DNA of 64,000 bases, taken from assembly GCA_025056255.1 (NCBI GenBank), contig JANWVT010000014.1, positions 25,465-89,464 of the forward strand, written 5' to 3'. The notes under the pieces were generated by a model, which searched no databases, was not told where the DNA came from, and was given only the letters and a program-made list of their open reading frames with translations. The stretch comes from Bernardetiaceae bacterium. Lineage in GTDB: Bacteria; Bacteroidota; Bacteroidia; Cytophagales; Thermoflexibacteraceae. Below, piece by piece: positions 39,724 to 47,864 of the stretch. How positions within the stretch are numbered: the first letter of the stretch is position 1; every line of letters begins with the position of its first letter. Both the position numbers and the translations under genes were made by a program.

Positions 39724-40854
39724 ATGCATATTTTAATAGTAGGTCCAGCACATCCGCTACGTGGGGGCATCGCTGCGCTGAACGAGCGCTTAGCCAAGGC
39801 TCTGCAAGCAGAAGGGCACAAAGTAGAAATACTGAGCTTTGCTTACCAATATCCGGATTTTTTGTTTCCCGGTACCTCGCAACGAAGCGATGCCCCGCCG
39901 CCCGAAAATCTGCTCATTCATTCCGAACTACACTCCCTCAAGCCGCTCAATTGGTGGAGAGTAGGCAACCGATATGCTGCCCGCCACTACGACTTGGCAA
40001 TTTTTCGGTTTTGGATACCGTTCATGGCGCCTTGTTTAGGAACAGTAGCCCGATGCTTACGCAAAACGAACACTCCCGTAGTGGCTATAGCTGACAATAT
40101 TATACCTCACGAAAAGCGAATTGGCGACACGCTGATGACGCGCTACTTTCTTAGCGCCTGCGATGCTTTTTTGACTATGTCGCGCGCTGTTTTGCAAGAT
40201 TTGCGCCGTTTCGAACCTTCAAAACCGGCTGTATATAGCCCACATCCTTTGTACGATTCCTATGGAAGCCCCCTTAGCAAACAAGAAGCCCGCCAGCGGT
40301 TAGGGCTTGCTACCGATGCTCGTATAGTGTTATTTTTTGGCTTGATAAGGGCTTATAAGGGTTTAGATATTCTATTAGAAGCAATGGCAGACGAACGGCT
40401 GGCAACCCGCCGTGTACAGTTACTAATTGCAGGCGAACCCTACGAAAACCTAAACAAATACACCAGTCTGATTACGCAGCTTAATCTGCAAAGTCGCATA
40501 ATAGCGCACTGGCATTTTATTCCGCAACACGAGGTAGCCACCTATTTTTGTGCTGCCGACATTGTGGCGCAACCCTACAAAACGGCTACCCAAAGCGGCG
40601 TTACGCAGATAGCCTATTATTTTGAACGCCCTATGTTGGTAACCAATGTAGGAGGGTTAGCAGAAATAGTGCCGCATGGCAAAGTGGGTTACGTCACACC
40701 TGTTCACCCCCGAGCGGTTGCCGATGCATTAGTTGATTTTTATGACCATCAACGCCAAGCACAATTTCAAACCTGTATAGCACAGGAAAAGCAAAAGTAT
40801 GATTGGAGCTATTTTATTAGCAATTTGCTAAGTTTACTGCCCGCTGCTAATTAA
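39724..40854 (+). CDS. Family 4-type glycosyltransferase
   Basis: A 376-residue GT-B enzyme starting 5 bases after dnaA. The N-terminal half has HILIVGPAHPLRGGIAALNERLAKAL (donor/acceptor Gly loop); the C-terminal half has IVLFFGLIRAYKGLDILLEAM, LLIAGEPYENL, IAHWHFIPQHEVATYFCAADIVAQPYKTATQSGVTQIAYYFERPMLVTNVGGLAEIV, with the usual position of the E-x7-E region occupied by ATQSGVTQ. That substitution is common in some GT4 branches. It should transfer a hexose during surface glycan synthesis. Its tail overlaps the convergent hisS gene by 21 bases. Confidence 0.85.
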   Translation: MHILIVGPAHPLRGGIAALNERLAKALQAEGHKVEILSFAYQYPDFLFPGTSQRSDAPPPENLLIHSELHSLKPLNWWRVGNRYAARHYDLAIFRFWIPFMAPCLGTVARCLRKTNTPVVAIADNIIPHEKRIGDTLMTRYFLSACDAFLTMSRAVLQDLRRFEPSKPAVYSPHPLYDSYGSPLSKQEARQRLGLATDARIVLFFGLIRAYKGLDILLEAMADERLATRRVQLLIAGEPYENLNKYTSLITQLNLQSRIIAHWHFIPQHEVATYFCAADIVAQPYKTATQSGVTQIAYYFERPMLVTNVGGLAEIVPHGKVGYVTPVHPRAVADALVDFYDHQRQAQFQTCIAQEKQKYDWSYFISNLLSLLPAAN

Positions 40855-42177
40855 TTGGATAAGTGTTGCTACATTCATTTGGCGTTGCTCACCACTTGCT
40901 AAGTGCTTTACAGTGAGCATACCTGTTGCCATCTCCTCCGAGCCCACAATAACTACATAGCCAATTTTCTTGCGGTCGGCATATTCCAATTGTTTTTTTA
41001 TTTTTACTGGCTCTGGGTACATTTCAGCGTTGATACCTGCTAGACGTACTTGTTGTAACAATGGCATGGCAAACATTTGAGCCTGCTTGTCGAAACAAGC
41101 AAACAACACTTGCACTACCGCATCGGTTTGTAGAGGAAACAGGTTCAGTTCTTCTAGCACATCGTAGATGCGTTCAGCACCGAAAGAAATGCCTACGCCA
41201 GACATCCCCGACATGCCAAAACTACCCGTTAAGTTGTCATATCTGCCACCTCCGCCAATGCTTCCCATTTGCACGCCTAAGGCTTGTACTTCAAATATGC
41301 AACCTGTGTAGTAATTCAGCCCTCTTGCCAAAGTTAGGTCTATGACAAGCTGGTTTTGCAACGGCGTAGATTGGAGAAAAGCCAACACCTCGTTAATTTC
41401 TTCAATACCTTTTTGACCTATGGGGCTGGTTTGCATGAAAGCAGAAAGTTGCTCGAAAGGCAATTGTAAATATTCTTTAATTTTTGCAATATTTTCGTTA
41501 GATATTGCGCGTGTTTGCAATTCTTTTTCTACTCCCTCCCAGCCTATTTTGTCAAGTTTGTCGATAGCAATTGTAATATCGGTAAGTTTTTCTGGTTGCC
41601 CTAGGGTTTCGGCTAAACCTTGTAAAATTTTTCTATTGTTGATTTTTATGCGTACAGGCAGCTGCAGTGCTGCAAATACTTGGTCGTAAATTAGCATCAA
41701 CTCTGCCTCGCAAAGCAGCGAATCAGAGCCAATTACGTCGGCGTCGCATTGGTAAAACTCGCGGTATCGCCCTTTTTGTGGGCGGTCGGCACGCCAAACG
41801 GGCTGTATTTGATAGCGCTTAAAAGGCAGCACAATTTGGTTGCGATGCATTACCACGTAGCGGGCGAAAGGGATGGTAAGGTCGTAGCGCAAACCTTTGT
41901 CGCAAATTTGGGCAGCTACTTTGCGATAGTCGGTTTGGTTATGTTCCCAATCTTTCAAAAAGTCGCCCGAGTTAAGTATTCTAAAAAGCAATTGCTCGCC
42001 CTCTTCGCCATATTTACCTGTAAGGGTGCTGAGGTTTTCCATTGCTGGGGTTTCCAAGGGGGCAAAACCGAATCGCTTAAAGGTTTGCTTAATAATGCTA
42101 AAAATGTATTCTCTTTTTTGGATAGTTTCAGCAGAGAAGTCGCGTGTTCCCTTTGGAATACTGGTTTTTTGGCTCAT
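40834..42177 (-). CDS. hisS: Histidyl-tRNA synthetase
   Basis: HisS charges tRNA-His. I use the ATG at 42177 (MSQKTSIPKGTRDFSAE), the family's usual beginning. The 447-residue class II enzyme shows motif 1 region (FAPLETPAMENLSTLTGKYGEEGEQLLFRI), motif 2 (RYQIQPVWRADRPQKGRYREFYQCDADVIG), the histidine motif (LARGLNYYTGCIFEV), motif 3 (SGVGISFGAERI) and the C-terminal anticodon-binding domain ending near residue 445. Length is typical. It is convergent with the GT4 gene. Confidence 0.97.
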   Translation of the reverse strand: MSQKTSIPKGTRDFSAETIQKREYIFSIIKQTFKRFGFAPLETPAMENLSTLTGKYGEEGEQLLFRILNSGDFLKDWEHNQTDYRKVAAQICDKGLRYDLTIPFARYVVMHRNQIVLPFKRYQIQPVWRADRPQKGRYREFYQCDADVIGSDSLLCEAELMLIYDQVFAALQLPVRIKINNRKILQGLAETLGQPEKLTDITIAIDKLDKIGWEGVEKELQTRAISNENIAKIKEYLQLPFEQLSAFMQTSPIGQKGIEEINEVLAFLQSTPLQNQLVIDLTLARGLNYYTGCIFEVQALGVQMGSIGGGGRYDNLTGSFGMSGMSGVGISFGAERIYDVLEELNLFPLQTDAVVQVLFACFDKQAQMFAMPLLQQVRLAGINAEMYPEPVKIKKQLEYADRKKIGYVVIVGSEEMATGMLTVKHLASGEQRQMNVATLIQLISSGQ

Positions 42178-42215
42178 GAGATTAAATAACAAACATTAGC
42201 AAGAGGGACAAAAGT

Positions 42216-42253
42216 AAAACAGAGTTTCAAGTTCAAAAATACTCGAAACTCTG
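42216..42253 (-). terminator. Terminator after the acidic-protein gene
   Basis: CAGAGTTTC (42220-42228 on plus) and GAAACTCTG (42245-42253) form a 9-bp stem, extended by two more pairs after one mismatch. On the minus strand it is followed by TTTTACTTTT. It lies between the acidic-protein stop and hisS. Confidence 0.6.
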
Positions 42254-42280
42254 CTAAGAGATGCCTATGGGCAGCAAGCA

Positions 42281-42691
42281 TTAAAACTTATCGTCCCATC
42301 CGCCACCAAAGTCGTCATCAAAATCTTCATCATCAAAATCTTCTTCTAAATCAAAGTCTTCTTCATAGAAGTCTTCTTCAATATCTTCATCATCAAAGTC
42401 TTCATCATCAAAGTCATCTTCAAAGTCATCATCGAAGTCTTCTTCCTCATCGTAATCTTCTTCTTCATCGTAGTCCTCTTCATCGTCGTCTTCCGATGCG
42501 CGTTTAGCAGCTGAAATGTCGTACAGAGTTGTTGGGTCAGCTGTTGCAGGGAAAGCAGTGCCTGCAGGTTGGTCGCTGAGTAATAAGTTGATGTTTTCAA
42601 GCGTTGAGGCAGTTGAAGGAAGCACCTGAGCTACTACCTGTTTGACTGCTTCGGCAATTACTACTTCGGTGTCCAATCCGTTGAATTCCAT
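42281..42691 (-). CDS. Small protein with a long Asp/Glu-rich tail
   Basis: I use the ATG at 42691 (MEFNGLDTEVVIAEAVKQ), which removes a 46-residue implausible extension. The 136-residue protein has a short N-terminal part of about 70 residues with one predicted helix (VVIAEAVKQVVAQVL), then about 60 residues made mostly of Asp and Glu with interspersed Phe and Tyr, ending GGGWDDKF. No signal peptide. The tail's coding DNA is a degenerate array of GAT/GAA codons, prone to expansion and contraction. Such tails can mimic DNA or bind basic proteins, but no function is known. A TACTTTTG promoter box lies 67 bases upstream. Confidence 0.65.
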   Translation of the reverse strand: MEFNGLDTEVVIAEAVKQVVAQVLPSTASTLENINLLLSDQPAGTAFPATADPTTLYDISAAKRASEDDDEEDYDEEEDYDEEEDFDDDFEDDFDDEDFDDEDIEEDFYEEDFDLEEDFDDEDFDDDFGGGWDDKF

Positions 42692-42757
42692 TGTGTTATA
42701 CGTTGAATGGTTGTAAAGTTGTTTCTTGTTAATTGCAGTATGCGATTTCTGAGCGGT

Positions 42758-42765
42758 CAAAAGTA
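42758..42765 (-). promoter_or_regulatory. -7 box for the acidic-protein gene
   Basis: The minus strand reads TACTTTTG, an exact TAnnTTTG match, giving a leader of about 60 bases to the ATG at 42691. The same eight bases occur upstream of guaA. Confidence 0.35.
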
Positions 42766-42809
42766 CTAAACTTTTAACGGAAATATGAAAAAACCATTTA
42801 AGGAAAATT

Positions 42810-43217
42810 TTATTCGAGCAAAGCATCATATACCTGCACGCGTGTCCATTTGGCTCGGTGTTTTTCTACAAATTGCTGATGGATGGGGTCGGTTTGGTAA
42901 GCATCGTGTCCTTGGGCGTTGTTGAAGTATATTACAATCACATAGCTATAAGAATTATCGACCACCTCGCGTTGCGTACCTGCTGGCTTTCCTATGTGCA
43001 GGCTTTTAACTGTTTTGATTTTTTTCAACGCTTGCATTCCACTCTCAAATGCTCGAATTTCCTGAGCAGTCAAATCTGGTTTGAGCCAAACATATACTAC
43101 ATGTAAAAATTTTCCTTTTGCAGGGGGAGGAGAGAAGGCAAAAGAAATTTTTGCTACTTGCAAAAACAACAATAAGCCTACAAATGTGCAAAAGATGAAT
43201 GTAAACCTAACTTTCAT
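42810..43217 (-). CDS. Exported Dabb-family protein
   Basis: The 135-residue protein has an N-terminal signal peptide (MKVRFTFIFCTFVGLLLFL...SFAFS) and one Dabb (stress-responsive alpha/beta-barrel, PF07876) domain: FLHVVYVWLKPDLTAQEIRAFESGMQALKKI, SLHIGKPAGTQREVVDNSYSYVIVIYFNNAQGHDAYQTDPIHQQFVEKH. The domain forms dimeric ferredoxin-like barrels. Export is unusual for a family mostly known in the cytosol but is seen in Bacteroidota. The function is unknown. It is divergent from the secreted hypothetical gene at 43265. Confidence 0.82.
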   Translation of the reverse strand: MKVRFTFIFCTFVGLLLFLQVAKISFAFSPPPAKGKFLHVVYVWLKPDLTAQEIRAFESGMQALKKIKTVKSLHIGKPAGTQREVVDNSYSYVIVIYFNNAQGHDAYQTDPIHQQFVEKHRAKWTRVQVYDALLE

Positions 43218-43231
43218 TGGCTTTTAGGGGT

Positions 43232-43239
43232 TAAATTTG
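43232..43239 (+). promoter_or_regulatory. -7 box for the 43265 gene and nhaA
   Basis: TAAATTTG matches TAnnTTTG exactly, 26 bases before the ATG at 43265. It lies in the short divergent gap next to the Dabb gene. Confidence 0.4.
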
Positions 43240-43264
43240 TTTGGGAAATATAAAACTTTTCACA

Positions 43265-44311
43265 ATGAAACCTGCTGTCTTGCTCAAAACTCTTTCTGCT
43301 GCTTTTGTAGGCTTTTTTGGGATGCATGCAGCTGCATTGGCTGAATTCTCAGGCTCTGTTGCCTATCAGGACCATGAGTATGCCTACGAACTCAAGCCAG
43401 AGCGTTCCAAAGGGACATATCGTTTGAGAATTACTACTCTACCAACTCAGCCCAATCAGGCAGATATTTATCAGAGCTTGGTTAAAGTAACAGGTGAAGT
43501 AGACAAAGATAAGAAATTGGTTATCACCGTTTTCCGCGCTTCCATAGAAAAAGGCAAATGGACACTCAACCGCGAGAGCTTACTGGAAACCACATTTGAC
43601 TACGCTCAGAAAAAAGTTTTTCGCTCAACAAAAGGTTCTTTTGCCCAATTTCGTTCGCCAGAGTATGCCGAAGTAGTGGCAGACCGCGTTACGCCAGAGA
43701 CCATTAACATTGCCAAAGCCATACGCTATGTAATGGAAGACATTATTGTTAATTATAACCGCATTTTGGCTCCACATACGGCTACTGCTAAGAGGTCGGT
43801 AGAAGCTATGGAAAAAGTAAAAGTAACTATTGTACCACAATTGGCTGTTTTTCCAGCCGTTTTTCATATCAGCCAAAATGGTATCGATTACAAAGTTAAT
43901 GTAGGCGCTATCAACACTGCTAATCGCCGGCAAGAACTGCAAGTAAAAATAGTTGAGCAGCACGAGGCGCAAGATGCTGGCAGCACTTCTACTTTATTCA
44001 CCTCTTACCTTATTATAGAAGATAAAGTAAGTAACGTTGCAGTACCTTGGAGTGTGCGCATTCATTTTGCTGAAAAAATTAATAGCTTTACTTGGCAGCC
44101 TTATCCTTCTCAGTTTTTAGAATGCAAGTTTAATGCTGTTAAAGGGATAATGACCTACACACCTAGTGCACGCTTGCTTCCTTTTCAAACCCATAACCCT
44201 CCCAAAGCAGAATCCATAGAAGGCAACAACGGACAAATCACAAAAGAAGAATTATTGAATATTGCCCTTAAACATTTTATTAGACATTACTCCAAGCTTT
44301 TTACCCAGTAA
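43265..44311 (+). CDS. Secreted protein of unknown function
   Basis: I use the ATG at 43265 (MKPAVLLKTLSAAFVGFFGMHAAALA), which puts the signal peptide at the start. The mature part of about 325 residues is a mix of strands and helices with no cysteine-rich or catalytic motif I can name; DYKVNVGAINTANRRQELQVKI and SSTLFTSYLIIEDKVSN-like segments suggest beta-sandwich structure. It ends 4 bases before nhaA in the same direction, so both are likely co-transcribed, but a functional link to sodium/proton exchange is not supported by anything in the sequence. Confidence 0.7.
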   Translation: MKPAVLLKTLSAAFVGFFGMHAAALAEFSGSVAYQDHEYAYELKPERSKGTYRLRITTLPTQPNQADIYQSLVKVTGEVDKDKKLVITVFRASIEKGKWTLNRESLLETTFDYAQKKVFRSTKGSFAQFRSPEYAEVVADRVTPETINIAKAIRYVMEDIIVNYNRILAPHTATAKRSVEAMEKVKVTIVPQLAVFPAVFHISQNGIDYKVNVGAINTANRRQELQVKIVEQHEAQDAGSTSTLFTSYLIIEDKVSNVAVPWSVRIHFAEKINSFTWQPYPSQFLECKFNAVKGIMTYTPSARLLPFQTHNPPKAESIEGNNGQITKEELLNIALKHFIRHYSKLFTQ

Positions 44312-44315
44312 AACG

Positions 44316-45644
44316 ATGACGAATCGCAATATTGCACAAATTTTAGTCCAGCCTATCAATAAGTTTATCCGAAATGAATCCAGTGCGGGTATCATTTTGT
44401 TCCTTAGTGCCCTTATTGCTATGTTATGGGCAAACTCTGCATGGAAGGAGAGTTACCATCATCTTTGGGAAATACCGCTGAGTATTAGCTTAGGAGATTT
44501 TGAGATAAAAAAAACGCTGCATCACTGGATTAATGACGGATTAATGGCTGTGTTTTTCTTCGTGATTGGGCTTGAACTCAAGCGCGAGGTAGTGGGGGGT
44601 GAACTTTCTGAGCCTAAAAACGCTATTTTACCCATAGCAGCTGGAGTAGGAGGGATGTTGGTACCAGCTGCTATCTTTATTGCGCTTAATCACACTCCAG
44701 AGGCAGCAGCAGGGTGGGGAATACCCATGGCTACCGATATTGCTTTTGCATTGGGTATTATGTCGCTGTTGGGCGAGCGTGTTCCTGTTAGCTTGAAAGT
44801 ATTTTTGACAGCCCTTGCTATTGCTGATGACCTAGGCGCAGTACTTGTTATTGCTTTTTTTTACACTTCGCAAATTGATTTGCTCAGTTTAATCACTGGG
44901 ATTGGCTTTTTAGGACTGTTGCTAACCGCTAACCTGATGGGCATACGAAAGACGCTTATATACGGTATACTAGGCATTGGTGGGTTGTGGATAGCTTTTT
45001 TGCTGTCGGGAGTGCACGCTACTATTGCAGGCGTACTGGCTGCTTTAACTATTCCAGCTTCTACTAAAGTAAATGAGCAAGAATTTAGCCAAGACATGGA
45101 AGAGTTGATTCAGCGTTTTCGCGAAGCAGACCCTAACAACAGCCCTCTGATAACTGCCGAGCAACTTCATATATTAGAAGCAATGAAAAAAACTTGCGCA
45201 GCAGCCGAAACACCACTCCAAAAACTCGAACACGGCATGCATGGCTTAGTAGCCTATATAGTGATGCCTATATTTGCACTTGCCAATGCAGGAATTGAGT
45301 TGGGAGAAAATTTACTGCAACAGGGCTTTACGCCGCTTACGCTTGCAGTAGCAGTAGGTTTGATACTAGGCAAGTTGCTGGGAATTACAGCAGCAGTAGG
45401 GTTATTGGTGAAAACTGGCATTGCTGAATTGCCTCCGAAAACTTCGTGGATGCACATAATTGGTGTTGCTTGCTTAGCAGGTATCGGATTTACAATGTCG
45501 CTGTTTATTGCAGAACTTGCTTATGAAGACCTTCAATTGATTAATCAAGCAAAGTTGGGCGTATTAATGGCTTCCATAGTAGCAGGATTGATAGGCTATT
45601 TTATTCTTCAGAGGGCTGCTACTGGTTCCACAGCACAATCTTGA
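44316..45644 (+). CDS. nhaA: Na+/H+ antiporter NhaA
   Basis: I use the ATG at 44316 (MTNRNIAQILVQPINKF), since the longer ORF overlaps the previous gene. The 442-residue protein has the NhaA fold of about twelve membrane helices, with the ion-binding aspartates in ALAIADDLGAVLVIAFFY, the unwound-helix segments GIPMATDIAFALGIMSLLG and CLAGIGFTMSLFIAELA, and FFFVIGLELKREVVGGEL near the start. A hydrophilic insert (about residues 255-300) between the two inverted halves is longer than in E. coli. It exports sodium in exchange for protons. Its tail overlaps the convergent kinase gene by 26 bases. Confidence 0.94.
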   Translation: MTNRNIAQILVQPINKFIRNESSAGIILFLSALIAMLWANSAWKESYHHLWEIPLSISLGDFEIKKTLHHWINDGLMAVFFFVIGLELKREVVGGELSEPKNAILPIAAGVGGMLVPAAIFIALNHTPEAAAGWGIPMATDIAFALGIMSLLGERVPVSLKVFLTALAIADDLGAVLVIAFFYTSQIDLLSLITGIGFLGLLLTANLMGIRKTLIYGILGIGGLWIAFLLSGVHATIAGVLAALTIPASTKVNEQEFSQDMEELIQRFREADPNNSPLITAEQLHILEAMKKTCAAAETPLQKLEHGMHGLVAYIVMPIFALANAGIELGENLLQQGFTPLTLAVAVGLILGKLLGITAAVGLLVKTGIAELPPKTSWMHIIGVACLAGIGFTMSLFIAELAYEDLQLINQAKLGVLMASIVAGLIGYFILQRAATGSTAQS

Positions 45645-47679
45645 ACGTACTGCCTTTGCCCACTTGGCTCTCTACAAAAATCTGTCCATTGTTTTTCTCT
45701 ATAAACTCTTTGCAAAGCATTAACCCTAAGCCAGTGCCTTTTTCGCCAGTCGTTCCTTCTGTAGGGCGCATCGCTGGCGAAAATAGCTGGCTTTTAACCG
45801 ACTCCTCTATGCCTAAGCCATAATCGGTAATAGAAATTTCAATCTGGTTATTAGAAACATTAGACGCCTGAATGAGTATTTGACTTTGAGGATGTGAAAA
45901 CTTAATAGCATTGTTGAGCAAGTTGCGTAGCACAAATCGCAAGTGATTTTTGTCTGCTTTTACTGAGGCAGAAGGGGGAACATTAGCAACAATTTCTATT
46001 TGCTTTTGTCGGGCTACTTCTTCGTAAAAGTTAATGGTTTCATAAATAATTTCCTTTACATTGTAAACCTCCGGATTAACACTGCTGCCGCTTTTAATTT
46101 GCAAGTAAGACCACTCCAGCAAGTTGTTGAGCGTATACAGTATATTTTGCAAATTTTTTCTAATGTCAATAGCTAGTTTTTCAAATTCTTGTGGAGTAAG
46201 TAGTTTAAAGTCTACCAAATCCAATACATTTTTCAAGGCGCTTAGCGGAGCGCGCAGGTCGTGTGCAATAATGGAAAATAGTTTGTCTTTGGTTTCATTT
46301 AGGCTTTTGAGTTCTTTGTTTTTAGTATCTAATACCTGATTGCTGCTAAGCAGTTTTTCATTATTAATTTGTCGCTGGTGCAAAAAATAGAGTAGCATAG
46401 AAATGATGATAAAAGCAGAGCTCACAACCAAGTAAACAATATTGCGATGTAACTCGGCATTGATTAATTTTTGTTGCTGGATAATGTTCTCTTTTTCTAA
46501 AAGCTCTATTTGGCTTTGTTGTTTGCCGAGCTCGTAGCGCAGCTGACTCTGGTTAATGAGTTTGTTTTTATCTTGTGTGTAAAGGGTGTCGAGTAAAAAA
46601 ATAAGTGAATCGGCATAGAGGGCAGATTTTTGAAAGTTTTTTTGTGCAGCGTAAATACTTTTTAGTGTAAGCAGCCCGTCTTTAATGAGGTAGTTGATAT
46701 TGTTAGTTTTGGCAATTTGCAGACCTTGATGCGCGCAATACAAGGCAGAATCGTAATTGAATAACTTGTGGTAAGCTTTGGCAAGCCCCAGATAAGAATA
46801 GGCAATGCCTTCAATATCTTTTAGCTCTTTTGCCATTTTAAGAGCGCGCCCTTGAAAAAAAATAGCTCTTGAATATTTACCCAAATTGTAGTTAGTATCT
46901 CCAAAATTATTCATTAAAATGGACTGCATTCGCACATCGCGGTTAGCAAGAGCAATGTCGTAGGCTTGTTTGTAGTATTGAAGAGCTGTTATTGGGATGC
47001 CGCGTTTTTGATAAATCTCACCAATATTATTTAAAACAATAGCAATGCTTTTTGTGTCATTTAACTGCTTGTAAATTGACAAAGCATTGTTGAGTGCTTT
47101 TTCTACCTGTTCTGTGTTGTTGGTCATGAAGTAGGCAACAGCCAAGTTATTGTGGCAATCAGCTATTTTTTGCAGATAGAATCGCTTTTGTGCTGTGTCT
47201 AAGGGAAGAAGTTTAGGATTTTCAAAAATGCTCAATGCAAACAAAAAATTTTCAATGGCATTAGCATAGTCGCCAGTGAGGCGTTGATGTTTGCCAAGTT
47301 CTACAAGTAACTGTGCGTGAACACTATGACCTGCCGATGGCACTAATTCGAGTCCTTTGTGCAGATATTCAAGCGCCTTAACAGGTTCTGAGGAAATAAT
47401 TTGTTTGGCATATTTCAAATACACAAGTGCTTTGGCGCTATCAGAAACAGCAAGTTGCAACTCTGTGAGCAAGCTGTCCGACGAGGCATTTTGTCCAAAT
47501 GTTGGAAAGTAGACAACGACAGGCAGCAGTATCCAGCCAAACAAGTAGAGTAAATTTTTTTTACATAAGCCATTAAGTTGTTTTGTGATGGATGCATGTA
47601 GTTGAAGACCGGTTAGGTACTCACAATAGACTATATCATCATCAACAGTGGTTAATGCTGTAGAGGTGCTTAGTACCAT
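45619..47679 (-). CDS. TPR-containing sensor histidine kinase
   Basis: The 686-residue protein has a likely signal sequence (KNLLYLFGWILLPVVVYFPTFGQ), about six TPR units in the periplasm (for example AVAYFMTNNTEQVEKALNNALSIYKQL, IVLNNIGEIYQKRGIPITALQYYKQAYDIA), a membrane helix (NIVYLVVSSAFIIISMLLYFL), coiled coil, then the kinase core: H-box IIAHDLRAPLSAL, N-box NLLNNAIKFSH, G1 DYGLGI and G2 GTGLGLMLC. No response regulator is adjacent. The start is uncertain: about 45 residues precede the signal sequence, and an ATG at 47573 would reach it only after a shift in an A8 tract. Confidence 0.88.
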   Translation of the reverse strand: MVLSTSTALTTVDDDIVYCEYLTGLQLHASITKQLNGLCKKNLLYLFGWILLPVVVYFPTFGQNASSDSLLTELQLAVSDSAKALVYLKYAKQIISSEPVKALEYLHKGLELVPSAGHSVHAQLLVELGKHQRLTGDYANAIENFLFALSIFENPKLLPLDTAQKRFYLQKIADCHNNLAVAYFMTNNTEQVEKALNNALSIYKQLNDTKSIAIVLNNIGEIYQKRGIPITALQYYKQAYDIALANRDVRMQSILMNNFGDTNYNLGKYSRAIFFQGRALKMAKELKDIEGIAYSYLGLAKAYHKLFNYDSALYCAHQGLQIAKTNNINYLIKDGLLTLKSIYAAQKNFQKSALYADSLIFLLDTLYTQDKNKLINQSQLRYELGKQQSQIELLEKENIIQQQKLINAELHRNIVYLVVSSAFIIISMLLYFLHQRQINNEKLLSSNQVLDTKNKELKSLNETKDKLFSIIAHDLRAPLSALKNVLDLVDFKLLTPQEFEKLAIDIRKNLQNILYTLNNLLEWSYLQIKSGSSVNPEVYNVKEIIYETINFYEEVARQKQIEIVANVPPSASVKADKNHLRFVLRNLLNNAIKFSHPQSQILIQASNVSNNQIEISITDYGLGIEESVKSQLFSPAMRPTEGTTGEKGTGLGLMLCKEFIEKNNGQIFVESQVGKGSTFKIVLWNQ

Positions 47680-47864
47680 ATGGGAAAAAATGCAGAAAAT
47701 AAGGCGTTTGGAAACATCAACGAAGTTTTTCGCAATTTAGCATAAAGGAAATAATTTCAAAATGTTTTATAATTTACATTATGTTAAGCAAAATCGAGTA
47801 AATAGCTCTGTGCGTTTAATGTAATTAGCCCTGCTTGCGAACAATATAAGCGTTCTGTCCACTT

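Noticed and set aside
42290-42490. Repetitive tcttcatcatcaaagtc array suspected to be a CRISPR or satellite
   Set aside because: It is the coding DNA of the Asp/Glu-rich tail, with no fixed repeat-spacer pattern.
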